64,000 bases of DNA from Kudoa neothunni (GCA_964304625.1 OZ199838.1:7130001-7194000), one strand, 5' to 3'; counted from the stretch's first letter, positions 12,901 through 29,056 are shown. Program-made: numbers and translations. Notes: generated from the letters alone by a model not told the origin.

Positions 12901-13001
12901 TACCTAACCGGAAACCGAATATCATCGACTGGATTAAAAATCTTGACTTGACGGTGAAAAAGTACCACTTTGGTACGAACGTACCAATTCTGGCAACGTT
13001 G
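9995..13001 (-). mobile_element. hAT transposon, about 3.0 kb, broken
   Basis: Termini are CAGGGTTGCCAGA at the left and its near-match (CAACGTTGCCAGA in complement) at the right. The inner TIR is weaker but GTACC follows in both. Minus-strand coding fragments between 10.4 and 12.06 kb belong to a hAT transposase: IDETTDVS near 11510-11530 (first catalytic block), a VSNISKHLSEYREFQ...TRWLS segment near 11050-11160, and further pieces down to 10457. Several stops and frame changes split it. No 8-bp target duplication is clear, unlike the related short element at 49547-50257, whose ends also read CAGG-CTGCCAG. Confidence 0.7.
10200..12065 (-). pseudogene. hAT transposase (broken)
   Basis: In coding order on the minus strand: an N-terminal piece near 12.0-11.8 kb, then 11751-11374 with VARYYDD downstream of the IDETTDVST block, a gap region 11370-11190 whose other frame reads VQGCVCHSVNLC-like residues (the usual CxxH block between catalytic D2 and the insertion domain), then 11187-10945 with STRWLSLEQVV (R-W-x-S motif), and 10723-10457 toward the C-terminus. 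At least four breaks. The family dimerisation (hATC) block is not clearly preserved. Confidence 0.65.
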
Positions 13002-13047
13002 GTGGAAAGAGACACTATCGTAAAATTTTGAGTTTTTAGAGGGTTAA

Positions 13048-13617
13048 CCCTCTAAGGTATCAAAAAACGAATTACTTCCAAAGATTTGGGGGTGAAATTA
13101 ATCTCGGATTTTAAATAAATTTAAACGAAAAATTATAATAAATTTATTTCTAAACATTATATGATTTGAAACATTATATTCAGGGAAAAAGTGTCATTAC
13201 TCACATTACGAATCCTTATAAAACCTTTACGGCTTAAGTCATAAGTCACCAATTCTTCAGTGACGCACTAAAGTAAAAAATGTAACTGCAATATATTTTA
13301 TTTTAATTTCTAACTTAATTTATTTCTCTAACATAATGAGTTAATATGGAATTCATTTCAAACAAAAAACATATTTTTTGGATGAATAATTAAGTAAAAA
13401 TTATGCTGGGATGAATTACACCCCCAAAATCTTTGGAGGGTGTTTTTTAATTTTTAATGACTTCCTATATATTTTTAAAAACCAAACACTTACAAATTTT
13501 ACTTCAAATAAATTTATAGGTATAGCGATAATTTCATGCGCATGAAAAACCATGAAAGGATATATGATAGGATTAAAACTTGTTTGGAGTGAATTAAACC
13601 CCAAAATCCATAGAGGG
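13048..13617. mobile_element. piggyBac-type MITE with TTAA duplication
   Basis: CCCTCTAAGG starts at 13048 and CCCTCTATGG starts the opposite strand at 13617; TTAA flanks both sides (13044-13047, 13618-13621). A further pair of internal inverted repeats (AAGATTTGGGGGTG near 13080 and its complement near 13415-13435; a similar CCCCAAAATCC near 13598) gives the element a hairpin-rich structure. There is no coding frame. On the left the flank reads AGAGGG-TTAA, so the insertion may have landed against the end of another such element. Confidence 0.7.
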
Positions 13618-14407
13618 TTAAAGGTGAATTTATGTTAACACTTGAATAGAAACGGAATGGGTTCAAATACAATAACAATACTTTAGAAGATGAAATGACA
13701 TATATAGAGGTGAATTTAAAATGATAAATTTGAGTTTTTAATGCAGATCAATATAGCTTTTGAGAAGTGAACTTTTCTTTGGGGTAAATTTTTACTCCAT
13801 ACTCAGTATGAGTGTTAAATGGCACCTAAATATTAAGTTTTTTAAAAAATTAATGGGTCATAACCGACTTCAAAATATCATGCCGACGCGTATGCATGAA
13901 GCACACCGCACACGTCATCAAACTTGTTAGCTTTGAAGTACTTTCGTCGGCGAAAAATAAGCGTGTTTTACTACACATGTCTCCTTTCCTTTTAGTTATC
14001 ATAATTTAAATAACCTGTTCAATATTACTAAAAAAATCATATCATATCATAAATTAAAAATAAAAATAGATTGAGTGGAATTCTTGCCTGAACTTATATC
14101 ATTAATTGAATGAATTAGATCAGTTAAGAACAAAGGCTTTAATTGCAAATAATATGAATTTTTATCTCAATTTGTTTTGATGGGGTGTGTTTTCAAATTT
14201 TTGTTAAATAAAAATCAACCAAACTATATCAGAGAAACCAATGACGCCGTGACAGTAAAAAATCATTATTTTATGGTTACATATAAATATTAAAAATTTG
14301 TATAGAAAAAATTTAGTTTAATTAAATTGGATTACTTGCGTGTGCATCGCGAGTGTTATTTATTGTAGTCGTTAAGGTTTGAGCTTATTATTGGTCAGAT
14401 CAGGCCA

Positions 14408-14842
14408 ATGGGTAAAAACGAAAACGAAGATCCTGTTGATGTGAACCCACCAAATACTGAAAAACCCAGGCAATACTACGAAACTCTTGTTAACATGTTT
14501 GAACCAATGTGTCGTGACTTTTACGAGCAAATTGATGTTTTACTGTAATTCAATCGCAGTGTAACTTTTATATATTTATTTCTTTCACAAGGAATTCACA
14601 AGAATCTCTTAATCATCAACTTAAGTCTGTTTCTGAAGGTAGTTACGAAATATAATAAGAATTTCGATACTTGAAATTATACAATAATGTTAGAGCTAAA
14701 TGAACTTGACAATATCCATGGGCAACTTAGCCCGTTTGTAACGAACTTGAAGGTGCGCTTAGAGAAAGCAAACCACAACATAAACATCCAATTATCTGAC
14801 CTTAATTCAATTAAAGTAAAACAGCTGCTACTGAACTGTTGA
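14408..14842 (+). CDS. Snapin-like protein (BLOC-1/BORC type), 3 exons
   Basis: Exons 14408-14544, 14592-14638 and 14694-14842 join in phase through 47- and 55-bp GT-AG introns to give 110 residues. An acidic N-terminus of about 20 residues is followed by one long coiled coil. The segment MFEPMCRDFYEQIDVLLNSQ matches the FLRPAVQQLDSHVHAVRESQ layout of snapin, and LSPFVTNL matches its LDPYVKKL. Snapin is a small subunit of the BLOC-1 and BORC complexes on endosomes and lysosomes. AATAAA at 14856-14861 right after the stop supports this 3' end. It converges on the kinesin gene 224 bp downstream. Coiled coils are easily confused, so another BLOC-1/BORC subunit is possible; gene reality is more certain than its name. 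Confidence 0.6.
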
Positions 14843-15066
14843 ATGTGACTAATCAAATAAATTTAGAGTGCAATAGCTCACCTCGAAGATAATGTATCAA
14901 AACTTTATATAAAGAAAAATATACAATTAAGCAAAGTGGAATAATCAAAAACACAAGCTAATTAAACTTTAAAAAATCGTCAAACAAATGAAATATTATG
15001 GATTTATATAAATAAATGGTTCCAAAATCAAACACACTTTATGATTAATTTCATTGTTCTATTTTT

Positions 15067-19649
<4,583 letters not shown>

Positions 19650-21385
19650 TGTTTAATATCGCGTCAACTGTTGGCAAGGTGTGAAGCTGAGCGCTTGGTT
19701 TGAGCCGAAAGCTAGTTTTAAGCGCACTGCGCATTAAGAATTTAATCCGAAACTAATGAGCAATGAGCGTGGCGCTATGATATGCGCGCGCGATAAAAAC
19801 GATATCATTGTAGATTGAATAATATTTTTGTGTGAGATAAGTGTAAACACACAATTTGATAATAATCAATTTTTCAACGTAAAGTAGTGGCCTCCTGGAC
19901 AGGACTGCCATTATTGCTCAACTGTAGTAGGATTTCCAATGAATTTCCTTCGAAAAGATATTTTAAACGATCTCTGAATTTCACACTGTATTTCATATTG
20001 TGCATTTCAATAACTCTGGAAAGATCCACCTTGAATGTGAACGTTTTTAAATAAAGAAAATCTCATAAATAAATATCAACCTCACTGTGTTCGATGATGA
20101 ATGTAATGATTCCAATGTGGTTTTTAGTGTTGCATAGTGTGTTAAAAATTTCACAATAGCATGCATCACTGTTCCATATGAATTTATCTGATTTTATGAT
20201 TCGATTAAAAATTGAAAAATATCAAAAACATGCATACAAATAATGATAAGTGCCAATAAATAGGGACCACCGCGGAAAAGATCACGCAAGCGTCTTTCAA
20301 TCGGCCAACTTGTTGACTAATTAGATAAGTTTAATAAATTCGATTAATTAATTATTATATGTTTATTAGATTTAATTAATTACAGTCTAACCTCGATTTT
20401 CAAAAAAAATAGCGAGGTTCCGGTTAATCTAACATAAACAATGCGCGCATTGTTTGAAACTTCTACTTAACCCTCGAATAATACCTGGAGGCGGCCAATG
20501 CCAATCAGCGCGTATTATATCAATAACTTTTACTAAATATTTTATTTCCCTTTTCCCTAGGTGTATTTTATAGTAGAATTTTTCTTTTAAAAATATTTAA
20601 GTAATAGAGCTTTAAGTTTCAATTTTCCACTTAAAATCAAAAAGTTACATACATACCTGAACATGCTCACCATTTAAATAATAACGTTTGGATATTTATT
20701 ATATGTAAAATGGTTTTCTGCAATAAAATAAAAATTATAGATATACATTGAAGAAAGGATTTTTTTTTAATTCATTTTTTTGTTTCTATAACAGCTTGAT
20801 TCTATTAACTGATTTAATTTTGCATGTGAACCGCATATATTATAATAATTTGATTAAATTACATATCAACAAAGAGTAGCAAGCTAAATACAGTTGTTCA
20901 AAGTTTAATTTAGACCATCTTATCAAACTTAAAAATCCTTATACTATATATATTTTTTATTCATAAATTAACGTATAATGCCGAATTTCAATTTATAAGG
21001 TACGAATCTATAATTTAACGTATTTTTATCAACAAGGGAAGAGATTTCAAGATAAAATTAGGGATTTTGAGAATAAAAGAAAACCTTGGTTGTTGAAATA
21101 ATAATAATAAGAAGAAAATATGAAAAATGAACCAATAATAAAACATTTTATTTCCAAGTTTTCACGTTATTCAAAATATATACAAACATAATTATTCCTG
21201 CTCTTTGCACTTGCACAAATAAATGTCACAAAAATGCATAATTGATTTACTTTCATTAAATTTGTTATATTTTATAATGTACAGAATAACGCAAATAATT
21301 ATATTCTCAACCCTAAGTAATACGATTTTCATTAATTTAACACATTTTTGCGTGTGGTTACTGTGGTCACCTCCAGGTATTCGAG
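19650..21385. other. Kinesin/annexin intergenic spacer
   Basis: The first 200 bp, upstream of the kinesin start, is relatively GC-rich with GCGCGCG-type runs and may hold its promoter; no motif is certain. About 20260-20520 contains GC-rich pieces (GACCACCGCGGAAAAG, CAGTCTAACCTCGATTTTC, GCGCGCATTG) that look like worn Tigger-type ends. The rest is AT-rich with no exon seen. Confidence 0.35.
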
Positions 21386-21408
21386 GATTAATTATTTATT
21401 TATTAAAT

Positions 21409-22748
21409 TTAATGTTGTCGTGCTGTACAACAACATACTTGTTCGTAATATTTGAACAGTAGATTGAGGAACGAAGGATTTGATGTGCCAAATAGCTTGT
21501 TATAAACATCAGGGGATTCAGTAACAAAGATGGAATCCTTTCCCTACCAGTCGAAATCGTATGTAAAAAACATTAATCGATCTTGGTGGTCAATAATGGA
21601 TGGTTACTTTTCCACAACTTTCCTTGAAAAACTCTTCATACTCAATGTATTGAAAGTTTTCGTTACGATTTTCCTATAGTGACAAAAAGAAAATAAAAAT
21701 TCAACCAAAGAAATCATTTACAAGCAGAATTAATGAGAGCAAATGTTTCAAGCGACCATCTTTCACAATACTCATAATGTCACCAATGCAATCGCGATAA
21801 TACACTACAATTAAATTGATTTTAGATTAATATGATAGATCAATATCACAAGTTAATTATTATCGATATTTAATAACACTAAAATAACAAAAAGTATGAG
21901 TTTTGAGTGAAAATTATAATAAAAAACTTCAGACATACTTTTATCGTATTGTTCCTTTATTTTTTTAATGTCCTAGATTAAATGATGAAATTTAAAAATT
22001 AAACCATTCTTATTTACTATGGATGACTTTCCACAAATCATAAAAATTACAGATTCAATATTTTTGGTCTAAATATATATATTTTTATAACATATATATT
22101 ATATCAATTAAGATTCAAGACACTTTGATAAATTTGTAAAGTAGCTGTGCATGAAACGTGATGTTTTCGGTTATCAGCCCAAGGATAATAAATCCAAACT
22201 TTCCGCACAATTTTTTTTCAAGTTTCTCTACTAAATTCTGATAATTGTGATTAGCTCAATGGTGATACAGCAGGAAACTGCTCACTCTTCGGTAGACTCT
22301 TTCATACAATTCCACAATCAATAGACGTTGATCTAGCAATCGTTTACCAAATATATCAATCAATGTAGATTTCTTGATTTCTTCATAACAAATAATTGTC
22401 GATAAAAACACACGCGAAAAACGTATTATACTCATTCTGCCAGCCGAAAGCACTTTGTTTATCTCAATACAATCATCTAAGACATTCTTATCGTGTGGAA
22501 CGTTTATTGTGCTGCCGGATTTTAGAAAATTAGAGTTTGGTAGAAATGGCTAAACAAACCAAAATCAGGGTTTCAATGTATCAGCTGATGCTGATTAGAT
22601 CGCGCAAATTTATATTCACCTGTAGCATTACACCTGTCAAACTGTTTGAACGATCACAGTTGGCGGACGGTGGAATTTTTATCGGAGATAAATTATGTGA
22701 AAGCATGGTCAGTTCAACTGTCCGTTGTCCATTATCTATACCTGACAT
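21409..22748 (-). CDS. Divergent, short annexin, 9 exons
   Basis: Annexins bind acidic membranes through repeated four- to five-helix domains. Exons: 22748-22620, 22549-22432, 22380-22286, 22237-22124, 22068-22018, 21972-21939, 21804-21722, 21673-21608, 21543-21409; all joins keep phase, introns 45-134 bp. The product is about 274 residues. The first repeat reads LIDIFGKRLLDQR ... ELYERVYRRNLVEKLEKKL then GKFGFIILGL, matching the annexin LxxIxxxRsxxQ...Y...y.x.L...L...sG.f...l..L pattern. The second reads VIFMICGKSS ... IDIKKIKEQYDKMYYRD then LLSLIL. A third begins with YNKLFGTSNPSFLNLLFKYYEQ and then stops. The usual Ca2+ loop G-x-G-T is replaced (SAGRMK, FIKTKN), so type II calcium sites look lost. 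Typical annexins have four repeats and about 320 residues; this one ends inside the third. AATAAA copies follow the stop (about 21389-21405). Confidence 0.75.
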
Positions 22749-23287
22749 CCTGAATCTAACTCTCGATATGTAATGCCGGTTTGATCGAGATTAAGCCAGT
22801 TGTTAAGCTGAGCGCCAACTTTATATTTTGCAAATCCCACAAGAATCATACTAATTCTATTTCACTATGGTATCAATAGCAAAATTTATTAAAAGTTATT
22901 ATTTAGTAACTAAGCCAACTCTAATATTATTATTCACTTGGTTAGATTGTTACGACCTAATCCCTTCTTTAGTATAAGAAAACACCAATCTATTCACACG
23001 CATAGTATATATCTGAATTCTCATAAAATTATCATCGCGTTCTGATTCAAATTTTTTAATATTTAATAAAAATCACTTATCCGAATTTTTTACCCATATG
23101 CAACATCTAATCTATCTTGAGAAGATATCGCACGCATGCGTTCGCACTACAAACGAACACTTGGATTAGCTCGAATTCATTGTTGCTACTTTTTCGCAAA
23201 TACTAGCATTATTAATATATTGTATATTTGGGTGATTTTAGGAACTTTCTCAAATAATTTTCATTCTAGCTATAGTAATTGTAAACG
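22749..23287. promoter_or_regulatory. Divergent intergenic region (annexin / CHMP4)
   Basis: The annexin and CHMP4 start codons face away from each other across 539 bp. Any promoters for both genes probably lie here. The stretch is AT-rich apart from GCACGCATGCGTTCGC-like bases near 23130-23150, a possible GC-rich promoter core. No transcription-factor site can be named with confidence. Confidence 0.4.
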
Positions 23288-24187
23288 ATGAGAAAACTTT
23301 TTGGAGGAAAAAAAAAAGCAATCCACGAATTCACAAGAAGAAGCATTAATCAAATTGAGAGCATCTGAAACAATGCTTATTAAGAAGATCGATTTTGTCG
23401 AATCAAGAATCGATGCACAACTCAAAATTGCAATGGAGAACAAAACAAAAAATAAACGAGGTATTTATCTAATGGAATATGTGTGTGTTTCAATTTTCCC
23501 TTCTTTTAGTTGCAATAAATGCGCTGAAAAACAAAAAACGGTTTGAAGAACAACTCAAATCCTATGAAGGAATGCTAAATACTATCTACACACAAATTGA
23601 TACCCTTGAAAGCTCCCAAACCACCGTCGAAGTTGCTAAAAGTGTTCAGAGTGCCACAGTGGCGATGAAAAGTGCCCACACCAAACTTAATGTAAACAAA
23701 ATATCAGATATTGTGGACGATATGCAAGAAGAGCATGACAAAGCAATGGAAATGAGCGAAGCACTTGCCAATATGGGTGGAATTGCCCCTATATATGATG
23801 ATGTAATTGTTCACACCAAAATAATTCCTCTTTCCTTTGGTGTAAAAATAATTGTAAATTTACTTGGTTTTAGGATGAACTTTTGGGCGAACTTGATGAA
23901 CTTAACGAACTAGAGGACCAACAACTTCAAGATATCGTCACTGATGCTGAAATAAAATTAGATGATCTACCCAGTGTTCCCCAAAAACTCCCAGATGTTC
24001 CCGTTGTTTCTCAATCAACCAACACACCCACTAAAAAGAAAGTGGCTATTGGTGAAACTACTTCTTCTAACACCCAAACAAGTATTGTTTCTCAGTCTAC
24101 TTATAAGTGCTTATTTTATTGTATAAATGATTTTCAGGCAATAAAGAAATCGAAGATGAACTAAATAAACTAATGGACTGGAGTTGA
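23288..24187 (+). CDS. CHMP4: CHMP4/Snf7 ESCRT-III subunit, 4 exons, one extra A in an A-run
   Basis: Snf7/CHMP4 is the filament-forming core of ESCRT-III, cutting membrane necks in endosome budding, cytokinesis and membrane repair. Exons 23288-23460, 23510-23802, 23874-24081 and 24138-24187, with 49-, 71- and 56-bp introns. The start MRKLFGGKKK matches the MSxFGKLFG opening of CHMP4. The helical core KNKR-VAINALKNKKRFEEQL matches KNKRAALQALKRKKRYEKQL. An acidic DELLGELDELNELE (MIM2-like) region follows and the C-terminus ends NKLMDWS, the ALIX-binding amphipathic tail. To reach these frames the A10 run at about 23308-23317 must be read as nine; as written, the ATG frame shifts at that run. 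With nine A's the protein is 240 residues (family about 220-230). A homopolymer sequencing or assembly slip is the likeliest reason. A null allele would be the alternative. Confidence 0.88.
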
Positions 24188-25647
24188 ATCCAATTTTTAA
24201 ACAACTGATTTATATATTTTAAGCTTGAATTTCGTATTATAAATTTGTATTTTTGTTACATAGATATTATAGATTGCATTAATATTTTCAAATAATTGAA
24301 TATTTGATATGTTTACCACAATTTTGAAAACTTTTATCAAATTACGAAAAAATAGCGCCATTGTGTGAATTTAATTTTTTTTTATTTTTATATGGTTTTC
24401 TTTGAATCATAAATTTAAGAAACCTTTGTGAAATAATTTTTAAATAAAATTATAATAATTATGTTCGTGCATGTTACATGTTCTGGAGGTTGCTTGTGAA
24501 GCCGCAGATTCTCATCTAAGGGGAGATATTCTTTGATTTTACATCCTTTTAGATATCTCACTATTAGAGAATATTTTTTCAATTTATGTAGTGAGTGTAG
24601 AGTTTGTTTATGTTTGAAGATCATTCCGAATTCTTTTTTGAAATTTAGTTTTCGCGGCATGATTGTAAAGTATTATCACGCTTAAGTATTTTGTGATTAA
24701 AGTTTATAAAAATACTATTATTTTGTTTTATTTCATTTTATTTTCAAATGGAGGGCTCACTTATTTTGGGGGGGGGGGGTTTCAAGATAATGTCAAACTC
24801 TTATTAGACAACGGGGAGCTCCACGAGCCCAACTTTCAATTATTTTCTTTATAAATAATGAAGATGAACTTGTCATATTTTGTATATTATCGCCAAATTT
24901 TCACCCCTCCCTCTAGAAAAGTTATTATCTATCGATTATCGTAATAAAAATGATTAAACCTCCAGCGTAAACACACAAAATATGACAAGTTTACATCAAA
25001 ATAATAGAAAGGTAGGCGCGTGAGCGTATAGTTGTCGTTTAAGGGTTAATTTTATAGCGACATCATAACACATGTGGAAGTACATTTTTCGTATTGTTAG
25101 CCGTTGAATTTTAAGATCAAATCGTTTGTAATATTAGCGCTAAATTCAAACTTTTTTTATTTTTGTATGATTTGAAATTTGATTTCCTTAGATGGATACT
25201 TGTCCCATTATATAGTAATATTAGATTAAGAAAATAATTCAGTTTTCTATCTGGATAAGAATTATGAATGGGGTTATCAAATATTCCTTGAATTTAAGCT
25301 AAGTGTTAGCATATTGGCTTACTTTTACTTTCGTATTAAAATATCGGATTTAATAATAGAAATTAAACGTCTATAACACTTGAAAACAAGGTCTCGAGAA
25401 ACATTATTTAAGGCTGACATTAATTAATTATAGGTCAATTTTAAATTTAAATAGGCGCTTTTCCTTTCATTGTCGTTGAAACAAATATGATTATAAATTT
25501 ATTATCATTCAATTCTTTGTGATAAATTTATTAATAATTAGAGGTGAAATCAACTAATAAAAATGATTATTCATTAGTTTACTTTTTATGATTTAAACCA
25601 TGAGTCTCCAAAGTGGTCGCAATCAACCCCTTGAGATCAATGAGAGC
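24188..25647. other. AT-rich spacer with a G11 run
   Basis: No gene seen. An uninterrupted run of about eleven G at 24769-24779 stands out in this AT-rich DNA. The minus-strand frame at 24415-24660 resembles nothing I know. Confidence 0.4.
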
Positions 25648-25655
25648 TTCTAGAG

Positions 25656-25920
25656 CAGCGGTTTTCAGAAGGGCGGATCTGCTGGAAAGCTCAAATTGTA
25701 TGGTGAGTCCCCATATATATTAAAGAAATTGTAAAAAACTAAAATATAAGGCTTATAAAAAATTTTTTATTCCATTTATTTACAAATAACTAAAATTTAT
25801 TATTCCCAAAAGTTATTCGACATCGTCAAGGATGTAGACAACATGTATTCGTAAATAAATACCTATCATTAGTTTCTATATTTTTTCGGTGCTACGGATC
25901 ACCGTTTACAAAAACTACTG
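25656..25920. mobile_element. Short non-autonomous hAT (265 bp)
   Basis: Left end CAGCGGTTTTCAGAAGGG and right end CAGTAGTTTTTGTAAACGG (opposite strand) are the family-typical CAGNGGTTTTCAAACNGG termini, both followed by GGATC or GTGATCCG. Flanking 8-mers TTCTAGAG (25648-25655) and TTCAAGAG (25921-25928) match at seven of eight positions, as expected for an aged hAT target-site duplication. No coding frame. Confidence 0.75.
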
Positions 25921-25928
25921 TTCAAGAG

Positions 25929-27430
25929 GGTCAATTCGAATTATAAAGTGTTCACCGAACTTTATGGGCTTTAAGGTAATACTGCCTATCTTTCTACTCC
26001 ATAGTACAATATTTATAAAATTAATTAACGACTGACTCTAACATTTGTTTTCTATTTTCATTTTTTAGGTTAAAATCCATCTCCAATTTTCGTGGTTATA
26101 CAATTTAATTTTTACCATTTAAGTAGAGATTCTTTGTGGCTCATGAAAAACTAACGAATACATTAAAGTTGTTTTGCTTAAATTTAAATGGTCACTAGTA
26201 TTAATTGTCATCAACAGTATACACCACAATAACGATAGTTTACATTAAGTCTATACTTAACTAGGAATGGTAAGTTTTGTTTTTAAAGTTGATTTGAATC
26301 AAAATTATGAAAGTTCCGAAAATAATTGTAATAATCTACAGTTGTCGTTTCACCTCCTGTGAATATTTCAAAAACTCTTAAAGCTACCTCAAGCTACAGG
26401 ACATTATATTAAGGTAAAAATTAAGATATTTAAATTAACTTTTCTATAAAGCCATGAATAAATATTAACTTGTCTATATATGATACAATTTAAGCTTTAA
26501 AAACTTCTGTTGTACTTAGATTTGTGCAAAAGAATTTAATTATAATCATATACAAGTAATCTAGTGCAAGGGACCTATTGAACATGATTTATGATGAAAA
26601 GCAAATTAACTGTGTTTAATTTTGATTTTTTAGGAATATAAAAATTAACAAAAAGCTATTTAAATATCGATTGATACCAAGCTTGGTATTACGATTCAGA
26701 ATATTATTCGCACATTCAATTATATTTTCAGTAATTGATACACGAACTAGAAACGCTTAATCATAATACTGTTTGAGTATACTCTGTACGATATATCTAT
26801 CGACAATAAGAATCATGAAACCATGTAACGGTGTAAGTAGCAAAAAATTTATCAGTTTGGTTTTAAATTGAGACAAAAGTATACGCCTAACTCATGACCA
26901 GGTGGTTTATATTTGTAAAAGTTATCCATCATTATAAGGCCAAACAAAAAACGTTCAACGATGGAAAGTAAATGCTTTCATCGTGGGAAATTTTAATTAT
27001 AATTTGGAACTTCGCTTTAGTGTTCGTCATTTTGAACCCTAACAACACCTATTTACAATCGGCATATAAATTTCATTAATCCAAACCGCTATCATCCATT
27101 ATTTTTGAGCGATTTTTCGCTTTAAGCAATCAAATATTATTAAATATAGTCCAAACTAAAACTCCCGGAATACCTTCGTTTGCGAAAATAGACACTTATG
27201 TTATAGAAATTCAAAGCATAGGTTTTTCGGATTTAGAATATCATGGATTGAAATTCTGAAGTGACAGTATTATCCTCATTATTACCGGAAATGCAATATA
27301 TGGGCAGCTACATCACTTAGCGTCTTAATGCCTCGGATATAATTTTAGCCATTGCGCGAACATATACGCGTTAAATCGCTCGTAATATATGAGATATTGT
27401 TTGGCACACTTAGTCTATGTCTCCACATGT
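25929..27430. other. AT-rich spacer, nothing recognised
   Basis: About 1.5 kb with no exon chain or transposon end that I can support. Confidence 0.4.
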
Positions 27431-27439
27431 ATCATAGTA

Positions 27440-27740
27440 TTCGTAATGAATTCCGCAATTAGAAGGAAAGAAAAGCAGACAATATTCCCAAGAATATTTG
27501 AAATATGGTTTTGTACCATCATGCGATAATGAAACCATCCCCACGTGTCTTTTATGTAGAAAAAAAATAAGCAATAACGCCAAGAAACAGGCTAAAATGA
27601 AAGACGAATTAGAGAGAATACACCCTGATAAAAAAGATAGGGATTTAAATTTTTTAAATGCTCAAGGATAAATTGAGAGCTCAACAAAACATGAATTTCC
27701 TTTTTAAAACACCTGTTAGTGTTGATAACGAAGTATAGCT
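27440..27740 (+). mobile_element. hAT (ZBED-type) N-terminal BED-finger fragment
   Basis: A frame reads YGFVPSCDNETIPTCLLC ... ELERIHPDKKDRDLNFL. This matches the BED zinc finger that opens ZBED5/FAM200/SCAND3-like hAT transposases (GF...P.C.IC...L.N.......L.RHL...HP....K...FF). C-x2-C is present and the H-x4-5-H side is partly kept. A stop follows soon after and the catalytic part is absent. Confidence 0.65.
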
Positions 27741-27794
27741 AAGGGTATCATGCAGTATCTCTCTCGGTAGAGAAAAAAAGAGGAGCCATATATA

Positions 27795-29056
27795 CATATA
27801 CAGTAAGGTCTCGATATTGCGAGGTTCGATATAGGGTAGTTGACGTTTTTATGAAACTTTTGTATCCAACGTTGTAAATTTTTTGATGCATATAATCTTT
27901 TAGTTTAACATTATATACAAAAATACGAAATGACATTTATTTGACACGTTTTTGGTAAGATCCAGAATCTTGCTGTTGGGCAGTAATTGCTTCCAATTTT
28001 AATTTGGTTAATCCACCAAATTACACATTCGAGCGGAAGTCGTTGCGAGAAGAAAAAGAAATTTTGATAAAAAAATTGAAATTATTCAGTATTATGATGA
28101 TTCAGTTAAATCCATCCAAAATGCGAATAAATGATTCTAGAGCATCATAAATTATCATATATTCTGTTATTGTGAGTTTTATTCAAATTAGAATAGGTTA
28201 TTCTTCTCTGAATATTATTTCACCTAATAAACCTGATATAATAAATTCCAACATTGTTTCCAACCGTAAAAGGTCGCAAATACAAAATATATCGAACTTG
28301 AAATTGAGTTATATGACCAGATGGTGTCAGAACCTAAAAAAGAAAAATATTCTAGAGTTTGTAATCACCAAAAAGGCAAACCTTTTGCTAATGATCTTAA
28401 AATCATTGGTTTCGGTTGAAGCAAAGGTTGACTTGAAAATTTTAAGAGTCGCTCTTGTTTTATAAATTCATTCTCCGTGGAAAAGCGGAGAGCGTTGATG
28501 ATAATACTACTTACGCTCGGGGAAACAAATTTTCAGGTAATAAGTAGATGTGAAAAAAGAACCATCAACTCTTGGCGAGACTGCTCTTTTTTATGAACAT
28601 TGCACTCAACGAACATTTGTAATAATGAATAAGTAAAATTAAAAGGAAATGAAATGAAATGAAACGTTCGAAGAATCAGCCATTGCACTATAGGCCCTTT
28701 AATTTAAAAGAAAATAATTTTTCCATAAATTTTCATTGATAAATTCAAAGAAACCGACTAATTTAAAATAAATTAATGGGTTTTCTGTTAAATACTACGA
28801 CCAAAAAATGGTTTGACGTCTTCAACTTTCTTGTCGGTATTTTAAATATCTTGATCAAAAGTTCGCGAAAGAAAAGGGAAAAGCTCATATATTGTTATAT
28901 CGATGTCATTCATATTCATAAATAAATAATTCAAACAAAGTTGATCACATTTCCTTAAAAAATAAAAAATTTATTCTTATAAAACACGCGCCAAGACTTG
29001 ATATTGGGCATTAAAACTTCAGGTCCCAATTTAGTGCACAATACCGAGACCTTACT
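27795..29056 (+). mobile_element. Decayed Tigger/pogo transposon
   Basis: Ends: CAGTAAGGTCTCGATATTG at about 27795 and the complement AGTAAGGTCTCGGTATTG at about 29056, with TA next to both. Inside on the plus strand, broken frames resemble the CENP-B-type DNA-binding half of Tigger: KKIEIIQYYDDS near 28070, YIELEIELYDQM near 28290 and a degraded SKGWLENFKSR near 28430. The catalytic half is missing. About 1.26 kb, so an internally deleted copy. Confidence 0.65.

Larger units (their letters stand above)
9050..13814. mobile_element. TTAA-flanked inverted-repeat element (piggyBac-type), host of a nest
   Basis: The left end reads TTAA then CACTCGTACTGAGT, and the right end is CACTCATACTGAGT in inverse orientation followed by TTAA (13815-13818). 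Thirteen of 14 terminal bases match and both sides carry the TTAA that piggyBac-type elements duplicate. Just inside the left end is a GGGGTCGTTTTTGACCCC palindrome, a kind of subterminal motif seen in piggyBac elements. Most of the 4.8 kb interior is younger material: a Tigger remnant, a 3-kb hAT and a separate TTAA MITE. No piggyBac transposase frame is left, so the call rests on termini only. Confidence 0.6.

Noticed and set aside
22537-22773. Plus-strand frame of 78 codons, possible small protein
   Set aside because: It is the antisense shadow of annexin exons 1 and 2 and their intron; no family resemblance.
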